NCBI GenBank assembly: GCA_019671135.1
Contig: JAHRHY010000025.1
Coordinates: 310,001-374,000, forward strand
From: Linnemannia hyalina
Taxonomy: Eukaryota; Mortierellomycota; Mortierellomycetes; Mortierellales; Mortierellaceae
DNA length: 64,000 nt
Reading direction: 5' to 3'
Part shown: piece by piece, positions 58,886 to 64,000 of the stretch
Layout of the letters: every line of letters begins with the position of its first letter
Numbering within the stretch: the first letter of the stretch is position 1
The notes under the pieces: generated by a model
Seen by the model: the letters and a program-made list of their open reading frames with translations, nothing else
What the model was told of the DNA's origin: nothing
The model's database searches: none
Made by a program: the position numbers and the translations under genes

Positions 58886-60850
58886 ATGAGTACCCCAGAG
58901 ACCATCGATATCACACTCCCCAACTACGGCACTATCCGAGGATTAATTGACACTGACCATCAAGTCGCCATCTTCCGCAACGTCCCTTACGCTCATGTCC
59001 CTGAACGTTGGCGCGTTGCCGCCAAACCTCAGCCTTGGACCGGTGTTCGTGATGCCACTGTACACGGGTAATATTTTCGCTTGATGCAAGGCAGCCTCGA
59101 AATCTTGCTGCTGATAAGCACGCTCATAAACCCTCAGCCCCAAGAAAACTGACCTTTTTGTAATTCTTTTTGTATGGACAAAACATAGGCCCGTTCCTCC
59201 ACAGGCACCTTCAATGTCGCCAATCGCCAAGATGGTCCCCGAGAAGTACTTCAAGCTCGGGAACAACCCCAACTACCAGTTTGGCGTCGACCACTCAGAG
59301 CATGATTGTCTCAATCTCAACGTCGTTGTGCCCCTTTCATCACTCAAGGAGGGCGCCAAACCGATCCCTGTGCTGACTTGGATCTATGGTGGATCCCTCC
59401 GTAACGGCCACAACGCCGTCCCTATCTATGGTAACATTATTTACATTCATTGACATGGTGTGAACAATGTGACATCCACGACGTCCAAGTGACGAAAATA
59501 TTCTCACGCTCACCTTTCGTTTCTTTGTGTTATTTTTGGGTCTAAAATGACAACATAGATGCGCGCAATTTCGTCGCCCACAGTATTAAACTCAATCAAC
59601 CCGTCCTCGTCGTCCAACCTAACTACCGTCTCGCCGCATTCGGATTTCTCGCCTCCAAGGAACTGCAGGAGGACATGGACGAGTATGTCCGTCAGAGCCC
59701 CACACCCATCTCTCTCTATGACCAATCCATCGGCAATTGGGGGTTACAAGATCAAAAGTTGGCATTCGAGTGGGTCCGGGAAAACATTGCTGCTCTTGGA
59801 GGCGACAGCCGAAATGTTGTTGCTTGGGGCGAATCGGCTGGATCCGTCTCGATTCACTACCACATGTTGATCCCTGCGCATTATGGTCTCTTTGACCATG
59901 CCATCCTCCAATCAGGAACAGTCGGGACTATGGCTGCAACAACCATTGAACTGCATGGACAAACGACATTCGACAACCTCCTCACCAACCTCGGTATCCC
60001 ATTGGATCTCTCGGGACCGGAAAAGATCAAGCGCCTCAGAGCTGTGCCAATGGACGAGATCACTAAGGCTGGTGATACAGCAACCGCTACACTCGGATTC
60101 ACGCCTATCCATGACGGGGGAAAGCTGCTTCCCTCGACAATGCCTATCCAGGCTTGGGCTTCTCTTCCTTCCTCATACGATCCCAACCTCAAGTCTGTGT
60201 TGATCGGCACCAACAAAGACGAGGGCTTTTCGTTTGCGATGGCGTATGGAGACCGTAACATGACGACTTGGTCACAACTGCTCAGCAAGTTTGCTCCCTC
60301 CCCTCAGCTCTTGCCCCTCTTCGAGTCTGTCTATGGTGTTCCCAAGTCTGACGAAGATGTTGTCAAAATCGCGGCCGACTACGTAGGAGACCTCATCTTC
60401 CAGCACCCTAACGAGCAAGTCATGGATACACTTGTGCAATTGAGCAAGGAGCGAGAGAGCAAGTTCAAGCTGGAGCGGTATCACTATGATGTCGAGACTG
60501 CCAAGATCAGCGCGTTGTTCCCAGGATGCGGGTCCATTCACGGAGCAGAGCTGCTGTTTGTGTTCAACCCACCCATGTCTGTGGCTTTGTTGTCAGAGAC
60601 GGAACTGACAGTGGCTGAGGAGATGCAGAAACGGTGGATTGCCTTTGCGAACCAAGGCACAGTGTATGCGGACGGCGAGAATGTTGCTCATGTCGAAAAG
60701 GATGAGGCTGTGATTTGGAGGAAGGATTACAAAGTGGAAGTTGGAAAGGGACGACGTTTGAGCGATCAGGCATTGGTGTTCTGGGAGACTGTCACTAAGT
60801 CCAAGCTTCGCCAGATTCAGCAGAGCCTTGACGCCACCGCAAGGAAGTAA
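58886..60850 (+). CDS. Type-B carboxylesterase, three exons, 571 aa
   Basis: An alpha/beta-hydrolase of the carboxylesterase/lipase type-B family, hydrolysing ester bonds; substrate unknown. Exons: 58886-59067, 59189-59430, 59559-60850; phases close. N-terminal family block: YGTIRGLID, VAIFRNVPYAHVPERWRVA. The DCLNLNVVVP motif and the oxyanion region TWIYGGSLRNGHNA follow. The nucleophile elbow is WGESAGS, with catalytic Ser at 234. The acid is in GTNKDEGFSFA (Glu363), and the His in GSIHGAELLFVF (His469). All three catalytic residues are present. No signal peptide is seen, so it is probably intracellular. It is the first of three tandem copies. Confidence 0.93.
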
Positions 60851-61182
60851 AGTAGACATCGCATAGACATCTTTGCAATACCCTGCGATACCCCTTTGCA
60901 CAATAATGAAAACAGATGACCTCTATTCTCATTTGTTGTTTGCATGTAGTAGTACTCCGTCGGTCGACGATATGCATCTGTGTCAAACGCGGCGTCTCTT
61001 TTCGCCTGAGGATTCCTCTCCTCAGATCGCAGCCTTAACCTTTTCTGCACTTCACAAATCATGCCGCGCACCTTACCTCTGCACCGCCCTCGTACACTTA
61101 AAAATGCGCCACGCTCACCCTTTCCACCTTTTTCTTTACTCCTTAACCTCTTCCTGTGCTTCCTCACACAAACCCATCCAAA
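60851..61182. other. Spacer between carboxylesterase copies
   Basis: About 330 bp, no gene. 3' flank of the first copy and former promoter of the dead second copy. Confidence 0.4.
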
Positions 61183-63232
61183 ATGACTACTGACACATTG
61201 ATATCACCCTCCCCAACTACGGCACCATCCGTGGCTCCGTCGACATCAAGCGTCAAGTCGCCATCTTCCTTAACGTGCCCTTTGTACATGTCCACCATCC
61301 GCTGGCGAGTTGCTGTCAAGCCGCAGCCTTGGACCGGTATCCGCGATGTTACAATCCAAGGGTAACCACTTTTCTCTTTCAACATTTCTACACCAAAGTG
61401 ATGTGTTGTGTATGTTTCATGTTTTTCTAACAACATTTCGCTCCCGTTTTACATCTCCAGTCCTGTCCCGCCTCAAGTCCCAACTGATAACCCACAAATC
61501 GAGTACACAACCGTCTGCACTAGCACCCATACACTCCACTAATTTGGGGCTGAGCATTTAGAAGAAAAAGGACTCAACTCGAACAACTTTTGTGCCCCTC
61601 TCTGTACTGCAGGAAGGGGCCGCCTCGATCCCTGTTCTGGCGTTTATTTATGGAGGGTTTTACCGAACTAGCAATAATGCATTCCCTCCTATAGCATGTT
61701 TGTTCAAGTTGCGCGGTGTTTGGTGTTTTTGGATGCCCTTTTTCCTAGGAGGTGTACTCCAAAGAAGGTACTAACCAAAGATCGACGGATCGATTCTATT
61801 TTTTTCTCACTTTTACGTTTGTCGTGCGGTAAAAACAGTCGCTTGCAATTTCGTCGAGCACTCCGCGGGTCAACTAGGTCAACCCATCATCGTCGTCGTT
61901 CCCAACTACCACCTGGCAGTATTCGAGCTCCAAGAACACACTGAACGAACACATCTAACAATCCCCAACCCCCAATCCCGCTCGACGACTCTACGACCAA
62001 TCCATCGGAAACTGGGGACTGCAGGCTCAAAAACTAGCATTCGAATGGATCCATGATAATATCTCTGCGTTTGGGGAGGCATCACAAAAAAACGTCACGG
62101 CGTTTAGGCAATCTGTAGGGGCTATTTCGTTGCATTACCATATCGTCCTCCCGGATCATCACGGCTCTTTGATCGGGCGATTCTGCAGTCTGGCCGCGAT
62201 TGGGACCATGTCGACGGGGACTGTGGAGCAGATTGGGCAGTCGATTTTTGATCGTCTTTGTCGAAATGCTAAGGATCCTTGCGGATTTGTCGGCGGGGGG
62301 GGGAGGGGGGGGGGGGTTGAGAAGGTGAGGAGGCTGAGAGAGGTCCCAGTGGAGGAGTTGACAAGAGCGAGTGATGAGGGCGGGTCGAGGCTTGGGTACC
62401 GCCCTTTCCATGATGGAGGCAAGGTCTTACCATCCGACATCCCAGTCGAGACCTGGGCCGACTCGCCGTTGTCGTATGACCCTAGCCTGGAGGCGGTCTT
62501 GATTGGAGCGAACGATGAGGAGGGGTTACGGTCTCAATAGCGATTTTGGAGAGCGTGCCCTCAAGACTTGGCCCCGTTTGCTCAATTAATTTGTCCCGTC
62601 TCTAGAACTGGTCCCCATGTATGAGACTGCGTATGGTACCCCGCAGGTAGACGAGGATGTGAGCAGGATCATGGTCGAGCACTTGAGGGATACCGTGTTC
62701 CAATATCCGATCGAACGAGCATTCAACGCATTAGTCCAAGTCAAGCAAGTACGAGGAGACGAGTTCTCCTTGGAAAGATACCACTTCGAGATCACAACCC
62801 AGGCAACTCCCAACTCCTACCCCAACCCCGGATCCATGCATGGCGGAGAACTCCTCTTCCTGTTAAACCCACCCATGAACAAGGCCGTCTTCATACCTTC
62901 CGAACTGTCAGCTGCCCTGGAGGTCCAAAAACGATGGATCGCATTCGCGTACCAACAGCCAGTCCTATCCCAATCCTCTCCCTGTCCTCTCCGACGACGG
63001 CAAGGCAACGAGGGCAGAGAGGGATGAGGCAATTGTGTTGAAAAAGGAGAAAAGGTCGAGGTTGGGGGTGGGGGGGAGAGGGGGTTTATCGAGAAGTTTG
63101 TGAAAAAGAATAAAAGGTTGAGGTTGGTGGGAGGAGGGAGTTTATCGAGAAGTTTGTGGGGTTGTGGGATGCTGCGCTGGATGTTCGGATGAAGGATATT
63201 CAGGTGCCTCTAAGCCCAAGGAGGAGTAAATA
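61183..63232 (+). pseudogene. Dead tandem carboxylesterase copy
   Basis: It follows the same exon plan as the intact copy but is broken throughout. Exon 1 (from 61183) has two frameshifts, though YGTIRGSVD, QVAIFLNVPFVHV and VAVKPQPWTGIRDVTIQG are readable in different frames. Exon 2 survives partly (VLQEGAASIPVLAFIYGGF near 61600). In exon 3 the nucleophile elbow has become RQSVGA near 62110 instead of GESAGS. A G-rich expansion lies at 62289-62316. The C-terminal part stays open for about 136 codons (62617-63027) with VFQYPIERAFNALVQVK and GSMHGGELLFLLNPP. The last codons end near 63232. Clearly non-functional. Confidence 0.85.
62289..62316. repeat. G-rich run in dead esterase
   Basis: G-tracts GGCGGGGGGG, GGGAGGGGGG and GGGGGGTTG interrupt the pseudogene's third exon. 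They are absent from the intact paralogue and may have arisen by slippage after the gene died. Confidence 0.65.
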
Positions 63233-63762
63233 AATGGTATTACTTTTTTCCCGGGAGAGGACACGCCTTTGTCGAGAGAGCCATGCGAGATGGAGATATT
63301 GTTGTTTGTTCATATCTGGCTAACCTCGTGGTCTGCCTATCCCACCAATAACCAAGTAGGGAGAAGGAGATGGGCGCGAAAATACAGCCTGTTGGCGGAT
63401 GTGGCTCCAATGTCCCAATGCGCACTTGCATTGCTATGATGGTGCTTGTTTGTTTGCTGTTGGTGTTCGTTGTCTTTTGTTGGATCATTCTTGAAAAAGC
63501 CCATTCCTCGCCCTTTCTGGCATCATTCAACCTCCGACTCCTCCCTGTCTCTGCATGGGTCCATTCTTCTTAATGGTTTACCCACAGCACGAAGGGAAGG
63601 ACAACAAAATAGGGGGTTATTGACAGAACAATTCGCGACATCTATTTAAACGCGACATCAATCTTCCCCTTTTTTTCTTTTCTCTTCCCTTTCATTTCAC
63701 CCATCTTTTCTCCCACCCCCATTCTCCCACGCATCTTACATACATACACATCTCAGCACAAA
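63233..63762. other. Spacer before third carboxylesterase
   Basis: About 530 bp with no gene. Pyrimidine-rich leader near 63660-63740 just before the ATG, as in the first copy. Confidence 0.4.
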
Positions 63763-64000
63763 ATGGGCATTGGAGAAACGTTCGATATCATCCTCCCAAA
63801 CTACGGAACCATCCGCGGTACTATCGACACCAAGGTCAATGTCGCCATCTTCCGCAACGTCCCTTACGCACATGTCCCCGAGCGCTGGCGTGTTTCTGTC
63901 AAACCTCAACCGTGGACCGGTATCCATGATGCTACCGTTCAAGGGTAAACCGACCATAAAGGCTCACACAACAAACTCCACACTCTACTTTCCGATTTGC
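63763..64000 (+). CDS. Type-B carboxylesterase, third copy, cut by window end
   Basis: Exon 1 runs 63763-63944 and is exactly the length (182 nt) of exon 1 in the intact first copy, ending at the same phase before GTAAAC. It encodes LPNYGTIRGTID, VAIFRNVPYAHVPERWR and KPQPWTGIHDATVQG, nearly identical to that copy. The rest lies beyond the window, so the catalytic residues cannot be checked. Confidence 0.85.

Overview
The window reads as nuclear DNA of an early-diverging filamentous fungus, most likely a Mortierellaceae member (Mortierella sensu lato). This is an inference from three things: many short GT-AG introns with tight TAG/CAG acceptors; local arrays of fast-evolving F-box/LRR-like proteins sharing the signature LPVCLRVCRAW...LW; and a Crinkler-type effector relic next to conserved eukaryotic housekeeping genes. 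Nothing looks bacterial, viral or organellar. No rRNA, tRNA or CRISPR array could be supported.

Layout. 1-9.2 kb is an F-box array with two full-length genes (4258-5367 +, 7005-8183 -), one open reading frame that has lost its F-box (1886-2806 -), and four decayed pieces or copies (1-600, 3589-3700, 5570-6550, 8690-9190, all -). 11.2-16.4 kb is a nine-exon ATG13 (-). 17.7-20.0 kb is a four-exon ZPR1 (+). 20.0-28.0 kb is an 8-kb stretch without a supportable gene. Its + strand is purine-rich and it carries a dense cluster of the octamer GGTGTCAT. 28.1-29.9 kb is an ART-type alpha-arrestin (+). 31.1-32.4 kb is the proteasome maturation factor UMP1 (+). 32.8-35.3 kb is a six-exon FAD monooxygenase (-). 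36.6-37.2 kb is ribosomal protein L10/uL16 (-). 37.7-40.6 kb is the deubiquitinase OTU1 in 12 exons, including an 8-nt exon (+). 40.8-43.8 kb is a GGA clathrin adaptor in 12 exons (-). 44.4-50.3 kb is a second F-box cluster (+): a 902-aa protein, two smaller ones and a 17-codon relic. 50.4-51.9 kb is a decayed multi-exon gene of unknown function (-). 52.1-52.6 kb is a Crinkler N-terminal relic (+). 52.9-58.1 kb is the pentafunctional AROM gene ARO1 (-). 58.9-64 kb holds three tandem carboxylesterase copies (+): intact, dead, and one cut by the window edge.

Gene models were built by hand by joining GT-AG introns in frame. For ATG13, ZPR1, UMP1, the monooxygenase, OTU1, GGA, ARO1 and the first carboxylesterase, every exon phase closes exactly and the joined product matches its family end to end.

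Theme. Much of the window concerns ubiquitin-proteasome biology (F-box proteins, UMP1, OTU1, PPxY arrestin) and membrane traffic or autophagy (ATG13, GGA). A sequence like the yeast PACE element (GGTGGCAAA) lies in the same orientation upstream of UMP1, of two full-length F-box genes and of one dead F-box copy. This hints at a shared control circuit, which is inferred and untested.
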